Origin: Actinophytocola sp050699935
GTDB lineage: Bacteria > Actinomycetota > Actinomycetes > Mycobacteriales > Pseudonocardiaceae
Length of the DNA stretch: 64,000 nt
NCBI RefSeq assembly: GCF_050699935.1
Contig: NZ_JBOHGB010000009.1
Span: 37,659 to 101,658, forward strand
Direction: 5' to 3'
This document shows positions 52,932-62,648 of this stretch, one piece after another. Numbering within the stretch: the first letter of the stretch is position 1; each line of letters opens with the position of its first letter. The notes below the pieces were generated by a model, which saw only the letters and a program-made list of their open reading frames with translations, had not been told where the DNA came from and ran no database searches. A program made the position numbers and the translations under genes.

Positions 52932-55900
52932 TTATTCGGGCGATCGGTGCCGCCCGCTGGCCGGCGACTGGTATCGCCAGTCGAAGAGCCGCCCGAACTC
53001 GTCGTCCGATTCCCGGCGCTCGGTCTGGTTCGTCTCGGGCCGCATGGTCGCCGGCCGTACCGGCTCGACCTGGTTCGACGTCGACCGCGTCGGCTCAGGC
53101 ACGTTCGACGCACGCTGGTTCGGCGAGGGCTCGTCGGCGGTCTCCTGGTATGCGGCGAGCGCCTCGGCCAGTAGTCCGGCGATCGTGGTGGAGTCCGAGG
53201 ACCGCTCGGACCGCCGCCCACCCGATCGTCGGCCCCTGGCTGCCCCGTTCCCGGCTCCCTGGTCGCCAGTTGGATTCAGTGCGTCGACGCGCCCGCCGGA
53301 GTAGTCCACGCGGCCCGAATCGGTGGCCCGCTCAGCCCTGCCGGCCGCCCCGCCCACAGCCGCCCGTTCGGCGTCGGCAGGCGTGGTGGCGCGTTCGGCG
53401 CCGGCGGTCGAGGTGACGCGCTCGGCACCGGCCGGAAGCGCATCGCCGACCCGTGCGGCTCCGTCAGCGGAGCCGGCGGTCGGCGCCCGGCCCGTCGGGA
53501 CGTCCCGTTCGAACGAGCTGGCTGGCGCATCGATGGCTGGCGCGGTGTGGTTGGTCCCGCCCGTTGCCGGCGCTTGGTCCGGTGTGCCGGCTTGGTTGCT
53601 GGTGTTCGGCGGGCGGTCCGCGGCCTCGGTGTGGATGCTCGTGTCGCCGGCCGCCGGACGGCCTGGCCCGCCGGTCTGATCGGCGGAAGTGCCCGTGCCA
53701 CCACCGAATGTGGTGCTGCTGTGGGGTGCGCTCCCGGCTCGGTCGGGGCCCGCGCCGAAGGCGGCGGCGAGCCTGCTCACGCGGCGGCCGGCGCTCGGTG
53801 GGGTGAGGGGGCCCGGCTCGTCGGGCGGTGGTGGGCCGGGGTCCGGCGGCGCGGGCGGGATGGGCTCCGGCTCGTCCGGGTCGGGGATGTCCGGGCGGCG
53901 TGGCGGCTCGGGGATCTCGTCCGGGTCGGGTGGGGTGGGGATCGACTGGCGCGGGACCGCCGTGCCGTTGCGCATGCGATCTTCGACCGGGTGTGCCGGC
54001 GCGGGAAGCGGAGTCGACGCGAAGGTCGGCGAGGCGTCCGTGGCGTCCGGCGGCGCGTGCACGGAGCCGGTGGCTAAGGCGGACATCAGGCGCGACAGCT
54101 CAGCCTTGGTCTGCTCGTACGTCGAGGAGGTGTATGTGCTCGACGCATCAGCCGGTTCGGTGGCGTCGCCCGGCTTGGATTCGCCGGTGTGGTTCTGTTC
54201 GCGCGTCTCGCGGAACGTAGCACCACCAGACGAATCGGGCGACTTGGTCGTGTCGGGATGCGCCGTGCTGGTCGGAGCCTCAGCCGCCTCCGCCCACGTC
54301 CCTCGACGCTCCGAGTCGCCGCCGGACTCACCGAACAGGGGTGTCACGTTCGCGTCCCGGCCGGCCGTGCTGTCGGACGGCTCGACGGGTTGGTTCATCG
54401 CGTCGACCTCACGATGTGCCACACCGTCAACAGACCCGCCGAACCCGGCGTTCACGTCCCGGCCGGCCATGCCGCCATACCGCTCGACGGATTGGTTCAT
54501 CGCATCGACCTCACGATGTGCCACACCGTCAACAGACCCGCCGGACCCGGCGTTCACGTCCGCATCGCCCTGCGCGGAGCCGCTGGGCGCGGCGTTCGCG
54601 TCCACGTCTCCGTGCGCGGGGCCGTTGGACGCGGCGTTAGCTGGTGTGGCGTCGTGTGGTGGGTTGGCCGTGCGGTCGTCGGGTCGGGGGGCCGGCGTTG
54701 CGTCGTCGGTAGGCGTGGTGTCGAAGATCTTGGCCAGGGCTTCCGTCTTGTGTGGATCGTGGCGGGGAGCGTCCTGCGGGGAGTCCGTCGCGTTCGTGTT
54801 GCCGGGGGCCGTGTTGTCGCGGGCGTCGGCGGGTGCCGTCCCGGTGTCGTCCTGGCGCTTCGGGTTGTTGGGGCTCGGGCTCGCGGGCGGTTCCGGGGCC
54901 CGGCGCTTGCCGCCGCTGCCTGTGGGGATGCTCAGGGAACCGATGATCGCTCGGCCGATGCGGAGGGTGTCGCCCGCGTCCAGGTCCGCCAGGTCCGCCA
55001 GCTCGTCGTGCGCCGTCGGCTGCGGTGCCGGGCGTGGGTGGCTCGGGGCGGCCACCGCCGGGGTCAGCGCGTGGCGGGCGGCGTTGATGAGGGCTCGGGC
55101 GTCGACGGTGGGAATGTCCGGGTTGGACTGGACGACGCCCGTGCTGATGCTGTTGCCGTTCTCGGTGCGCAGCCACGCCGACTCGATGGCCGCGGCGAAC
55201 TTCTCCGCCTGGTCCCGGGTCGTGTGCGGCAGGAGCACCGCCAGCTCCGCGCCGTCCGACCGGGCCAGCTCCGCGTCGTCCGGCACGATCGTGCGTACCC
55301 GGCCGGCCAGCTCGCTCAGCTCGAAGTCGGTCGCCGTGTCCGGAGGGGTGACGGCGAGCCGGTCGGGGCCGGCATCGCCGTCCAGCCGGACGAGGGTCAG
55401 CGCCACCGGACGCTCGCCGTTGCGGACCGAACGCAGGCGGCGGATCAGCCCTTCCTTGTTGAGCAGCCCGGTCGCCTCGTCCGTATCGGCCCGTTCGTCC
55501 GCGCGTTCGGCGGCCGCGGGTGGTCGTGCTTGCGCCGCGGCCGGCTGCTGGTTCGTCCGCGCCGCCTGCCCGCTGGCGCGTGAGGTGGTCTCGGGCTCGC
55601 TCCCGAGCGTCTGTTCCGACGCCGCGGTCGGCTCGGCTTGCGCGGCCGGCCGGGGCTCGGCCCGCACGGCGGCGGGCCGGCGTGCGGCATGCTGCCTCGC
55701 CGACTGCGTAACCCGCCTGGCCGCCAGGTGCCACTCCGGCTGTTCGGCCTGCTCGCCCGCCGCGCGGACGACCGAGCGCAGCAGCGTGTTGACGGCCTTG
55801 ACGTTCCACTGCGCCGGATTCGCCTCGATCAGCACGCGCCGAGCCGCCTGGGACACGGCCCGCAGGCGGCGTTGCTCGGCCGCCCGGGCACCGTGCAACG

Positions 55901-56900
55901 ACTCCAGCGCCGCCACCGGGTGGCCGGCCGTCTCGTCCAATTGGGACACCGCGGTCAGCGCGTCGGCCTGCAGACCGTCCAGGCCGTGCCGCCCGGCCAC
56001 CCACACCGCCTGGTCGAGCAGTCCCCGGCCGCGGTCCACCCGGCCCGCCGGCAGGTGCACCCTCGTCGACACGGCGAGCATCAGCCGGCCCACCGCGGCC
56101 GCGGACGTCGCGCGGACCGGCTCGGCCAGCACCGCCTCCGAGACCGACGCGGCCTCCTCCAGCGCCCCCTCGTCCAGCAGGGCACACGCCAGCTCGAGCA
56201 CCAGCTGTGCACGCAACCGCGCTGTCTCGGACCGCAGGCCACGCAGCCGGTTCAGCTGCGTGAGGCCCTCGCGGGCGGCTTCGGCCGCGTCCTCCGTGTC
56301 GCCGTACCAGCGGTGGTACACCGCCGCCCGCACCGAAAGTCGGGCGCGCTCCAGCCGCAGCAGGTCCGGGCTCAGCCCGTCGTCGGCGGCGAGGAGGCGG
56401 TCGGCCTCGGTGAGGACGTCCTCGATGTCGTCGCGGCGGCCGACGTGTGCGACGCAGCCCACGAGCCGGCCGAGCGCGACGGCGCGCACCGAGGGCTTCG
56501 GCTGCGCCATGTCCAGTACGGGCCGCAGCACCGCGCAGCCCAGCAGTGGCTCGCCGACCTCTCGCGAACAGGCGGCGAGATCGAGCCGGACCGACATGGC
56601 CACGTCGGCCACACCCTCGACCTCCGCGAGGGCGAGGGCCGCGAAGCCAGGCTCGACCGCGTCGGTGTAGTGGCTCATCCGGACGAGCCCGGCGGCGAGC
56701 ACCGCCTGCGCCCGCATCGACAGCACCTTGGCCTGGCCGACGTCACCGGTTCCCGACGACTCGGCGCCGATGATCAGCGCCCGGCGAGCCAGCTGGACGG
56801 CAAGCTCCGGTGCACTGAAGCGCAGCGCCTCGGCCGAGCGGACGAGTGCCGCGCACTCGCCGAGCCCGCCGGCCGCCGGTGGTTCGTTCCAGGCCGCCAC
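52932..56900 (-). CDS. Large TPR protein with a degenerate GGDEF-like domain and a long disordered tail
   Basis: A 1322-residue protein. Residues 1-400 are helical TPR-like repeats (ALAEVEGVADVAMSVRLDLAA and similar). About 480-630 is a GGDEF fold: DEATGLLNKEGLIRRL is the usual lead-in, but the active-site motif GGDEF reads SDGAEL. The catalytic acid pair is altered and cyclase activity is doubtful. The last 650 residues are Pro/Ala/Asp/Gly-rich and probably disordered, with a tandem 34-residue repeat (VAHREVDAMNQ twice; DNA near 54390-54560, 102-bp period). The GTG start at 56900 lies 18 bp from the ettA stop. I infer a scaffold role; no defined function is known. Confidence 0.75.
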   Translation of the reverse strand: MAAWNEPPAAGGLGECAALVRSAEALRFSAPELAVQLARRALIIGAESSGTGDVGQAKVLSMRAQAVLAAGLVRMSHYTDAVEPGFAALALAEVEGVADVAMSVRLDLAACSREVGEPLLGCAVLRPVLDMAQPKPSVRAVALGRLVGCVAHVGRRDDIEDVLTEADRLLAADDGLSPDLLRLERARLSVRAAVYHRWYGDTEDAAEAAREGLTQLNRLRGLRSETARLRAQLVLELACALLDEGALEEAASVSEAVLAEPVRATSAAAVGRLMLAVSTRVHLPAGRVDRGRGLLDQAVWVAGRHGLDGLQADALTAVSQLDETAGHPVAALESLHGARAAEQRRLRAVSQAARRVLIEANPAQWNVKAVNTLLRSVVRAAGEQAEQPEWHLAARRVTQSARQHAARRPAAVRAEPRPAAQAEPTAASEQTLGSEPETTSRASGQAARTNQQPAAAQARPPAAAERADERADTDEATGLLNKEGLIRRLRSVRNGERPVALTLVRLDGDAGPDRLAVTPPDTATDFELSELAGRVRTIVPDDAELARSDGAELAVLLPHTTRDQAEKFAAAIESAWLRTENGNSISTGVVQSNPDIPTVDARALINAARHALTPAVAAPSHPRPAPQPTAHDELADLADLDAGDTLRIGRAIIGSLSIPTGSGGKRRAPEPPASPSPNNPKRQDDTGTAPADARDNTAPGNTNATDSPQDAPRHDPHKTEALAKIFDTTPTDDATPAPRPDDRTANPPHDATPANAASNGPAHGDVDANAAPSGSAQGDADVNAGSGGSVDGVAHREVDAMNQSVERYGGMAGRDVNAGFGGSVDGVAHREVDAMNQPVEPSDSTAGRDANVTPLFGESGGDSERRGTWAEAAEAPTSTAHPDTTKSPDSSGGATFRETREQNHTGESKPGDATEPADASSTYTSSTYEQTKAELSRLMSALATGSVHAPPDATDASPTFASTPLPAPAHPVEDRMRNGTAVPRQSIPTPPDPDEIPEPPRRPDIPDPDEPEPIPPAPPDPGPPPPDEPGPLTPPSAGRRVSRLAAAFGAGPDRAGSAPHSSTTFGGGTGTSADQTGGPGRPAAGDTSIHTEAADRPPNTSNQAGTPDQAPATGGTNHTAPAIDAPASSFERDVPTGRAPTAGSADGAARVGDALPAGAERVTSTAGAERATTPADAERAAVGGAAGRAERATDSGRVDYSGGRVDALNPTGDQGAGNGAARGRRSGGRRSERSSDSTTIAGLLAEALAAYQETADEPSPNQRASNVPEPTRSTSNQVEPVRPATMRPETNQTERRESDDEFGRLFDWRYQSPASGRHRSPE

Positions 56901-56918
56901 TTACTCGGAGCCCCCAAC

Positions 56919-58595
56919 CTAGTCCCGGGTCAGCTTGCGGTAGGTGACTCGGTGGGGACGTGCGGCTTCCTCACCAAGACGGTCGATCTTGTTCTTCTCG
57001 TAGCCCTCGAAGTTGCCCTCGAACCAGAACCACTTGGCGGGATTCTCCTCGGTGCCTTCCCACGCGAGGATATGGGTAGCGACGCGATCAAGGAACCACC
57101 TGTCGTGGGAAATGACCACGGCGCACCCGGGGAACTGTTCGAGCGCGTTCTCCAGCGAGCCGAGAGTCTCCACGTCCAGGTCGTTCGTCGGCTCGTCGAG
57201 CAGGATCAGGTTGCCACCCTGCTTGAGGGTCATCGCCAGGTTGAGCCGGTTGCGCTCGCCACCGGACAGCACGCCCGCCAGCTTCTGCTGGTCGGAACCC
57301 TTGAAGCCGAACGCGCTGACGTAGGCCCGGGAGGGCATCTCGACATGTCCCACATGGATGTAGTCGAGACCTTCGGAAACCACCTCCCACACGTTCTTCC
57401 TCGGGTCGATGCCGGCCCGCTCCTGGTCCACGTACGACAGCTTCACGGTGTCGCCGACCCGGACCTCGCCCTCGTCCGGCTCCTCGAGGCCGACGATCGT
57501 CTTGAACAGCGTGGTCTTGCCGACGCCGTTCGGCCCGATCACGCCGATGATCCCGTTGCGCGGCAGGTCGAACGACAGCCCGTCGATCAGCACCCGGTCG
57601 CCGAACCCCTTGCGCAGCTTGTCGACCTCGACCACGACGTTGCCCAGCCGGGGCCCCGGCGGGATCTGGATCTCCTCGAAGTCGAGCTTGCGGGTGCGCT
57701 CGGCCTCCGCAGCCATCTCCTCGTAGCGCTCGAGGCGTGCCCGGGACTTGGTCTGGCGCGCCTTGGCGTTGGACCGCACCCACGCGAGCTCGTCCTTGAG
57801 CCGCTTCTGCAGCTTCTGGTCCTTCTTGCCCTGCACCGCGAGCCGCTCGGCCTTCTTCTCCAGGTAGGTCGAGTAGTTGCCCTCGTACGGGTGGGCGCGC
57901 CCGCGGTCCAGCTCGAGGATCCACTGCGACAGGTTGTCCAGGAAGTACCGGTCGTGGGTCACGGCCAGGACAGCGCCCGAGTACTGGGCGAGGTGCTGTT
58001 CGAGCCACAGCACGCTCTCGGCGTCCAGGTGGTTGGTGGGCTCGTCCAGCAGCAGCAGGTCGGGCTTGGACAGCAGCAGCTTGCACAGCGCCACCCGGCG
58101 GCGCTCACCACCGGAGAGCACCGTGACGTCCGCCTCCCGCGGCGGACACCGCAGCGCGTCCATCGCCTGCTCGAGCTGGGAGTCGAGGTCCCATGCGTCG
58201 GCGTGGTCGAGATCCTCCTGAAGCTTCCCCATCTCCTCCATGAGCTCATCGGAGTACTCCGTCGCCATCTTCTCGGCGATCTCGTTGAAGCGGTCGAGCT
58301 TCTGCTTGATCTCGCCGACCCCCTCCTCGACGTTGCCGAGGACGGTCTTGTCTTCGTTGAGCGACGGCTCCTGCTGCAGAATGCCGACGGTGTACCCGGG
58401 GGACAGGTAGGCCTCGCCGTTGTTGGGCTGGTCCAATCCGGCCATGATCTTGAGCACGCTGGACTTACCGGCTCCGTTGGGACCGACCACCCCGATCTTC
58501 GCTCCGGGGTAGAACATGATGGTCACGTCGTCGAGGATGACCTTGTCCCCGTGCGCCTTGCGCACCTTTTTCATGGTGTAGATGAACTCGGCCAT
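56919..58595 (-). CDS. ettA: Energy-dependent translational throttle protein EttA
   Basis: ABC-F ATPase that acts on the ribosomal E site and tunes translation to energy status. It has 558 residues and two ABC domains: GPNGAGKSS and GPNGVGKTT Walker A motifs, LSGGERRRVALCKLL and LSGGERNRLNLAMTL signatures, and LLDEPTNHLDAES and LLDEPTNDLDVET Walker B/D-loops. The linker (RARLERYEEMAAEAER) and the arm region are of EttA type. No transmembrane segment is present. The ATG at 58595 fits the family N-terminus (MAEFIYTMKKVRKAHGDK). Equivalent to Rv2477c. Confidence 0.95.
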   Translation of the reverse strand: MAEFIYTMKKVRKAHGDKVILDDVTIMFYPGAKIGVVGPNGAGKSSVLKIMAGLDQPNNGEAYLSPGYTVGILQQEPSLNEDKTVLGNVEEGVGEIKQKLDRFNEIAEKMATEYSDELMEEMGKLQEDLDHADAWDLDSQLEQAMDALRCPPREADVTVLSGGERRRVALCKLLLSKPDLLLLDEPTNHLDAESVLWLEQHLAQYSGAVLAVTHDRYFLDNLSQWILELDRGRAHPYEGNYSTYLEKKAERLAVQGKKDQKLQKRLKDELAWVRSNAKARQTKSRARLERYEEMAAEAERTRKLDFEEIQIPPGPRLGNVVVEVDKLRKGFGDRVLIDGLSFDLPRNGIIGVIGPNGVGKTTLFKTIVGLEEPDEGEVRVGDTVKLSYVDQERAGIDPRKNVWEVVSEGLDYIHVGHVEMPSRAYVSAFGFKGSDQQKLAGVLSGGERNRLNLAMTLKQGGNLILLDEPTNDLDVETLGSLENALEQFPGCAVVISHDRWFLDRVATHILAWEGTEENPAKWFWFEGNFEGYEKNKIDRLGEEAARPHRVTYRKLTRD

Positions 58596-58717
58596 GACCG
58601 CGATCGTAGAGCGGCCCGTGCCAGGCCCTGACCGCGGTGGGGCGCAACAAGGCTGACGATCTTGCCGGGATCGCCGTCAACCGGGCGCATACCCGCCGCC
58701 CAAGGGATCCGCCCGCG

Positions 58718-59137
58718 TCAGGCGGCGGCGACCACCTCCTCGGTCGCGGCGCCGGTACTCGCGGAGACCAGCCCCGGCGACGGTCGTTCGACCGAGACCG
58801 TGCACCAGGCCAGGTCCGGGCCGACGGAGCGGGCATCGATCTCGTTGCTGATGCGCCGCTCGCCGCTATCGGTGAAGTACTCGCGCACGTAGAACCGCCC
58901 GGTGACCACGACGTTGTCGCCCTTGACCAGCGACACGGCCACCCCTTCGGCGAGTCGGCGCCAGCAGTTGACGTGGACGAAGACCTTGTCGCCGTCGATC
59001 CAGTCCTGTACCTCGCGGTCGAACCTGCGCTCCCGGGCCATCAGCCGGAAGCTGGTCTTGCGGTCACCGCTGGGGAAGGTGTGGCGGGTGATCTCGGTGA
59101 CCACCTTGCCGGCCACGGTCAGGCTCGTCTCGAACAT
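58718..59137 (-). CDS. ssb: Single-stranded-DNA-binding protein (SSB paralogue)
   Basis: A 139-residue OB-fold protein: MFETSLTVAGKVVTEITRH (strand 1), FRLMARERRFD, VFVHVNCWRRLAEGVAVSLVKGDNVVVTGRFYVREYF (in pieces, the central SSB strands with the conserved Trp). The usual acidic DDxxPF tail of the main replicative SSB is absent; it ends in EEVVAAA. That fits the second actinobacterial SSB (Rv2478c position), active in repair or competence-like roles. ATG 59137 is the family start. A pair of TGTGGACAA boxes lies about 100 bp upstream. Confidence 0.9.
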   Translation of the reverse strand: MFETSLTVAGKVVTEITRHTFPSGDRKTSFRLMARERRFDREVQDWIDGDKVFVHVNCWRRLAEGVAVSLVKGDNVVVTGRFYVREYFTDSGERRISNEIDARSVGPDLAWCTVSVERPSPGLVSASTGAATEEVVAAA

Positions 59138-59236
59138 CTCCGGTTCCTCTCGGTCGACGTCTCGGCGCGCCGGGCGCCGCTGACATGGACCACAGTGCCG
59201 TGGCGGGACGACGCGTGGGACGGCGAGTGGCCGAGC

Positions 59237-59263
59237 TGTGGACAACCGGCTCGTTGTGGACAA
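59237..59263. promoter_or_regulatory. Pair of perfect DnaA-box-like motifs upstream of ssb
   Basis: TGTGGACAA at 59237-59245 and again at 59255-59263 (18 bp apart), the complement of the TTGTCCACA DnaA consensus, in the 212-bp gap before ssb. The G5 and CCAGYCTA parts of the dispersed element are absent. A DnaA-bound regulatory site is plausible for a DNA-binding-protein gene, but only motif evidence exists. Confidence 0.45.
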
Positions 59264-59349
59264 CCGGCGGGCGACGAGGCCACGGGCGGGAGGAAATGTC
59301 GGTGGGTGGTGCTAGCGCCGCACGGGCGGGTGTCCCGGTCGTCAGCGGC

Positions 59350-61335
59350 TCAGGAACGCTCCGAGAGCTTGCGCAGCATCTCGTTGTAGGCGGCCCGGTC
59401 GGCGTCGCCCTCGGCGTCGGCCTTTCGGTCCTCGCGCCTGGCCTCCCGATCGTCGGCGCGGGCCCACTGGATGAGCAGCGCGATCAGCACGATCACCAGC
59501 GGCAGCTCGCCGGCGGCCCACGCGATGCCGCCGCCGAGTTGCTGGTCGCCGAGCAGGTCGGCGGCCCACGGCAGGCCCAGCGCCTGGTAGAACCGCTCGC
59601 CGATGACGGTCTGCGTGCTCATGAGGATCACGCCGAAGAAGGCGTGGAACGGCAGCGATGCGAACACCATGCCGAGCCGGGCCAGGTGCGGCAGCCGCCG
59701 GGGCGTCGGGTCGATGCCGATCACCGGCCAGTAGAAGACGTAGCCCACAAGCAGGAAGTGAGCATTCATAAGAAGGTGTGCCCAGTGCTTCTCCAGGGCG
59801 GCGTCGAACAAGCCGGAGAAGTACAGCACGTAGAAGGAGCCGACGAACAACACGAGCGCGACCACCGGATGGGTGAGCACCCGCGACACCGGCGACCGCG
59901 CGATCGCGAGCAGCCACTCCCGCGGACCGGGCGGCCCGGTCCGGCCGGCGACCGGCAACGCGCGCAGCGCCAGCGTCACCGCTCCGCCGAGCACCAGGAA
60001 AACCGGCGCCAGCATGGACAGCATCATGTGGGTCTCCATGTGGATGCTGAACATGCCCGGCGCGTAGCGGCCGAAACCGGACGAGGTGGCGATCAGGATG
60101 GTCAGGCAGCCGAGCAGCCAGGCGATGGTCCGGCCGACCGGCCAGGCGTCGCCGCGGGCTCGCAGCCGGCGCACACCGAGCAGGTAGAGCACCGCGAGGA
60201 CGATCGCCAACGTGCCGTAGACGAGGTCGAACCGCCACTCGGTCAGCAGCCGCAGCAGCGTGGGCGGGCCCTCGAGCGTGTAGCCGAGCTGGATCTCGAT
60301 CGGGTCGGGCACGTAGTCGAGGCCCGGCGGCGGGGTCCTGGCGAGGGCTGAGGCGATGCCGATCGTGAGGAACATGACCACGATCTCGACCGCCGCCAGG
60401 CGCACGAGCGCGCCGCTGGTGGCGCCGTCGACGATGTCGCGCACGCCCTTCTGCCGCTGGGCGAAGCCGAAGCAGCCGAGCACGACCAGGGCCGCGACCT
60501 TGGCCACCACGAGCAGGCCGTACGACGTCGTGAACAGGTCGGAGACGGGCACCCGCACCAACGCGTTGATCACGCCCGAGGCGGCCATGATGAGCCAGCA
60601 GACCAGCGCGGTAGCCGAGAACCGGGTGGCGGCGAGCCGCAACGCCGGGCCGGTCGTGACCCGCCGGCCGAACACCAGCAGAGCCACCAGCCCACCAACC
60701 CACAGCGACGCGGCGACCAGGTGGAACAGCAGGCTGTTGGTGGCCAGGTCGTGCTGGCCGCCGGACGAGGAGTGCCCGGTCGCGGCCACCGGCATGATCC
60801 CGAAGACCGCCACCACGAACAGGGTCGCGGTCACGCCCCAGGACAGCGCGAACCGGCAGCCGACCGCGACGACGAGCGCGACGACGGACGTCAGAAACCA
60901 CGCCTTGGGCTGCTCGAGCTCGCTGAACAGGGTGATCAGCAGGTCCGAGCGCAACACTTCGGAGACGGGCTTGTTGATCGCGTCGGCCTCGTTGAAGACC
61001 ACCGACACGAGCGCCGCGAGGGACCAGAGGACGGCCGCCCACGACGCCGTCCGCAGCGCCGCGTACCCACTGACGTCGATGACGCCCGACTTCTGCGGCG
61101 CCACCATGAACGCGGCGAACATCAGCGAACCGACGGTCAGCACGCTGCCGATCTCGGCGAGCACGCGCACGACGGTCAGGCCGTAGACGTTGACGACACT
61201 CGCGTCGCCCGCCGTGATGGACAGCAGCGCGACCGCGGTCAGTGCGGCGAGCAGCATCCCGATGACGATGAGCGGCAGGATGCCCGCGGTCGTCGCGCTG
61301 GTCCGGGCGGGCTTGGGCGCACTGTCGACGGACAC
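59350..61335 (-). CDS. CopD/CtaG fusion membrane protein (copper handling / cytochrome oxidase assembly)
   Basis: A 661-residue integral membrane protein with about 14 hydrophobic segments. The N-terminal half fits the CopD copper-import family (HDLATNSLLFHLVAASLWVGGLVALLVFG, with His in the helix). The C-terminal half fits CtaG/caa3 assembly (SIHMETHMMLSMLAPVFLVLG, HWAHLLMNAHFLLVGYVFYWPVIGIDP, LPFHAFFGVILMS), rich in His/Met copper ligands. Such fusions are common in actinobacteria and are thought to deliver copper to cytochrome c oxidase. The GTG start is 13 bp after the MFS stop, so they are likely one operon. Confidence 0.88.
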   Translation of the reverse strand: MSVDSAPKPARTSATTAGILPLIVIGMLLAALTAVALLSITAGDASVVNVYGLTVVRVLAEIGSVLTVGSLMFAAFMVAPQKSGVIDVSGYAALRTASWAAVLWSLAALVSVVFNEADAINKPVSEVLRSDLLITLFSELEQPKAWFLTSVVALVVAVGCRFALSWGVTATLFVVAVFGIMPVAATGHSSSGGQHDLATNSLLFHLVAASLWVGGLVALLVFGRRVTTGPALRLAATRFSATALVCWLIMAASGVINALVRVPVSDLFTTSYGLLVVAKVAALVVLGCFGFAQRQKGVRDIVDGATSGALVRLAAVEIVVMFLTIGIASALARTPPPGLDYVPDPIEIQLGYTLEGPPTLLRLLTEWRFDLVYGTLAIVLAVLYLLGVRRLRARGDAWPVGRTIAWLLGCLTILIATSSGFGRYAPGMFSIHMETHMMLSMLAPVFLVLGGAVTLALRALPVAGRTGPPGPREWLLAIARSPVSRVLTHPVVALVLFVGSFYVLYFSGLFDAALEKHWAHLLMNAHFLLVGYVFYWPVIGIDPTPRRLPHLARLGMVFASLPFHAFFGVILMSTQTVIGERFYQALGLPWAADLLGDQQLGGGIAWAAGELPLVIVLIALLIQWARADDREARREDRKADAEGDADRAAYNEMLRKLSERS

Positions 61336-61348
61336 GCTGAGAGCGTAG

Positions 61349-62551
61349 TCATCGACGATTCAGGGCCGGTACCCGATCGGGTGCCTCGTTCTCCTCCCGG
61401 CGCCGGGCCGCGGCCGCCGCGAGCGCCGCGGGGACGATCAGCATGGCGACGACACCGGTGAACCCGACGGCGACTTCGAGGTTCGTGATCTGCGCGATCC
61501 CGCCGAGCATGGGCGGTCCGACCAGGAAGCCGCTGTAGGCGATGGTCGTGACGAAGCCGATCTCGCGCTCGCCGCCGGTCCCGTCGCCGCGGCGGCCCAC
61601 CGCGCCGGCCATGTTGAGCGCCACCGGGAACGCGAAGGCCAGCCCACCGCCGGCGAGCCCGAATCCGACGAACGCGAGGGGCCCGCTCGGCACGATGGCC
61701 GTCGCCAGCAGGCCGATGCCCGCCACGAGCGCGCCGCCGACCAGCATCCGGTCCGCGCCGAAGCGTCGTTCCGCCCGCTCGCCGAACAGCCTGACCACGC
61801 CCATGGCCACGCAGAAGACCGAGAACGTGATGGCCGCGGACGCCTCGTCCATCCCGCGCTCGCGCACCGCGAACAGGGCGGACCAGTCGCCGCTGCCGCC
61901 CTCGACGATCGCCGAGCAGAGCGCGATCACGCCGAGCAGCCAGAGCACCGGCCGGCGCAGCATCCGGCGGTCGGCCGACGCGTGCGTGGCGGGGTCGGCG
62001 GCCGGCTCCTCGCGCGGGACGAACCAGATGACCGCGAGCGTCACCACGACCGCGAAGATCGACATCGCGAGGAAGTGGCCGAGCAGCGCGGTGCCGTGGC
62101 CGGCGGCGAACGCGGCGCCGATCGAGCCGGCAAGCGCACCGAAGCTGAACCCCGCGTGGAAGACGGGCATGATCGGCCGCTCCGTGCGGCGCACGACCGT
62201 CACCGCGGCGACGTTCATCGCCACGTCGAGCATGCCGACGCTCGCGCCGAGCAGGATCAGCGCGATGCCGAGTTGTAGCGGCGAGGTGACGATGGCCATC
62301 AGCGGCAGGATCCCCACGGTGGCCAGGGCGGACACGAGCACCAGCGCGCGGGCGCCGAAGCGGGCGCACCAGCGGCCGGTCAGCGAGGCGGCGGCGATCA
62401 TGCCGAGACTGGCGCCGAGCAGGGCGAGCCCCAGCTCCCCCGGGCTCGCGTCGATCTGGTCGGCGACGGTCGGCATTCGCGGCGCCCACGAGCCGATCAC
62501 CATGCCGTTGAGCGCGAAGACGATGAACACCGACAGCCGTCCGGCGAGCAC
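61349..62551 (-). CDS. MFS transporter
   Basis: A 400-residue transporter with twelve hydrophobic helices and the MFS A-like loop GRWCARFGARAL between helices 2 and 3. The remaining segments (FHAGFSFGALAGSIGAAFAAG, LFGERAERRFGADRML) fit the drug/sugar major facilitator group. It is divergent from a LacI-type regulator (97 bp between starts) with a perfect operator palindrome between them, which strongly suggests control by that regulator. The family of LacI partners points to a sugar-like ligand, but the substrate is not known. It heads the operon with the CopD/CtaG gene. Confidence 0.9.
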   Translation of the reverse strand: MLAGRLSVFIVFALNGMVIGSWAPRMPTVADQIDASPGELGLALLGASLGMIAAASLTGRWCARFGARALVLVSALATVGILPLMAIVTSPLQLGIALILLGASVGMLDVAMNVAAVTVVRRTERPIMPVFHAGFSFGALAGSIGAAFAAGHGTALLGHFLAMSIFAVVVTLAVIWFVPREEPAADPATHASADRRMLRRPVLWLLGVIALCSAIVEGGSGDWSALFAVRERGMDEASAAITFSVFCVAMGVVRLFGERAERRFGADRMLVGGALVAGIGLLATAIVPSGPLAFVGFGLAGGGLAFAFPVALNMAGAVGRRGDGTGGEREIGFVTTIAYSGFLVGPPMLGGIAQITNLEVAVGFTGVVAMLIVPAALAAAAARRREENEAPDRVPALNRR

Positions 62552-62590
62552 CCCGGCCTCCCTCCCGTTCGCCCCTTAGTTCGAGGGTAA

Positions 62591-62604
62591 CTGAAGCGCT
62601 TCAG
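62591..62604. promoter_or_regulatory. LacI-type operator
   Basis: CTGAAGCGCTTCAG, a perfect 14-bp palindrome with the central CG that LacI-family proteins require (AAGCGCTT core), between the divergent MFS and LacI-type genes: 40 bp from the MFS start and 44 bp from the LacI start. It is most likely bound by the adjacent regulator and represses both directions. Confidence 0.75.
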
Positions 62605-62648
62605 CGGTCGCCACGCATTTGCGAGTGGGCACGAACTAGGCTTGGCTG

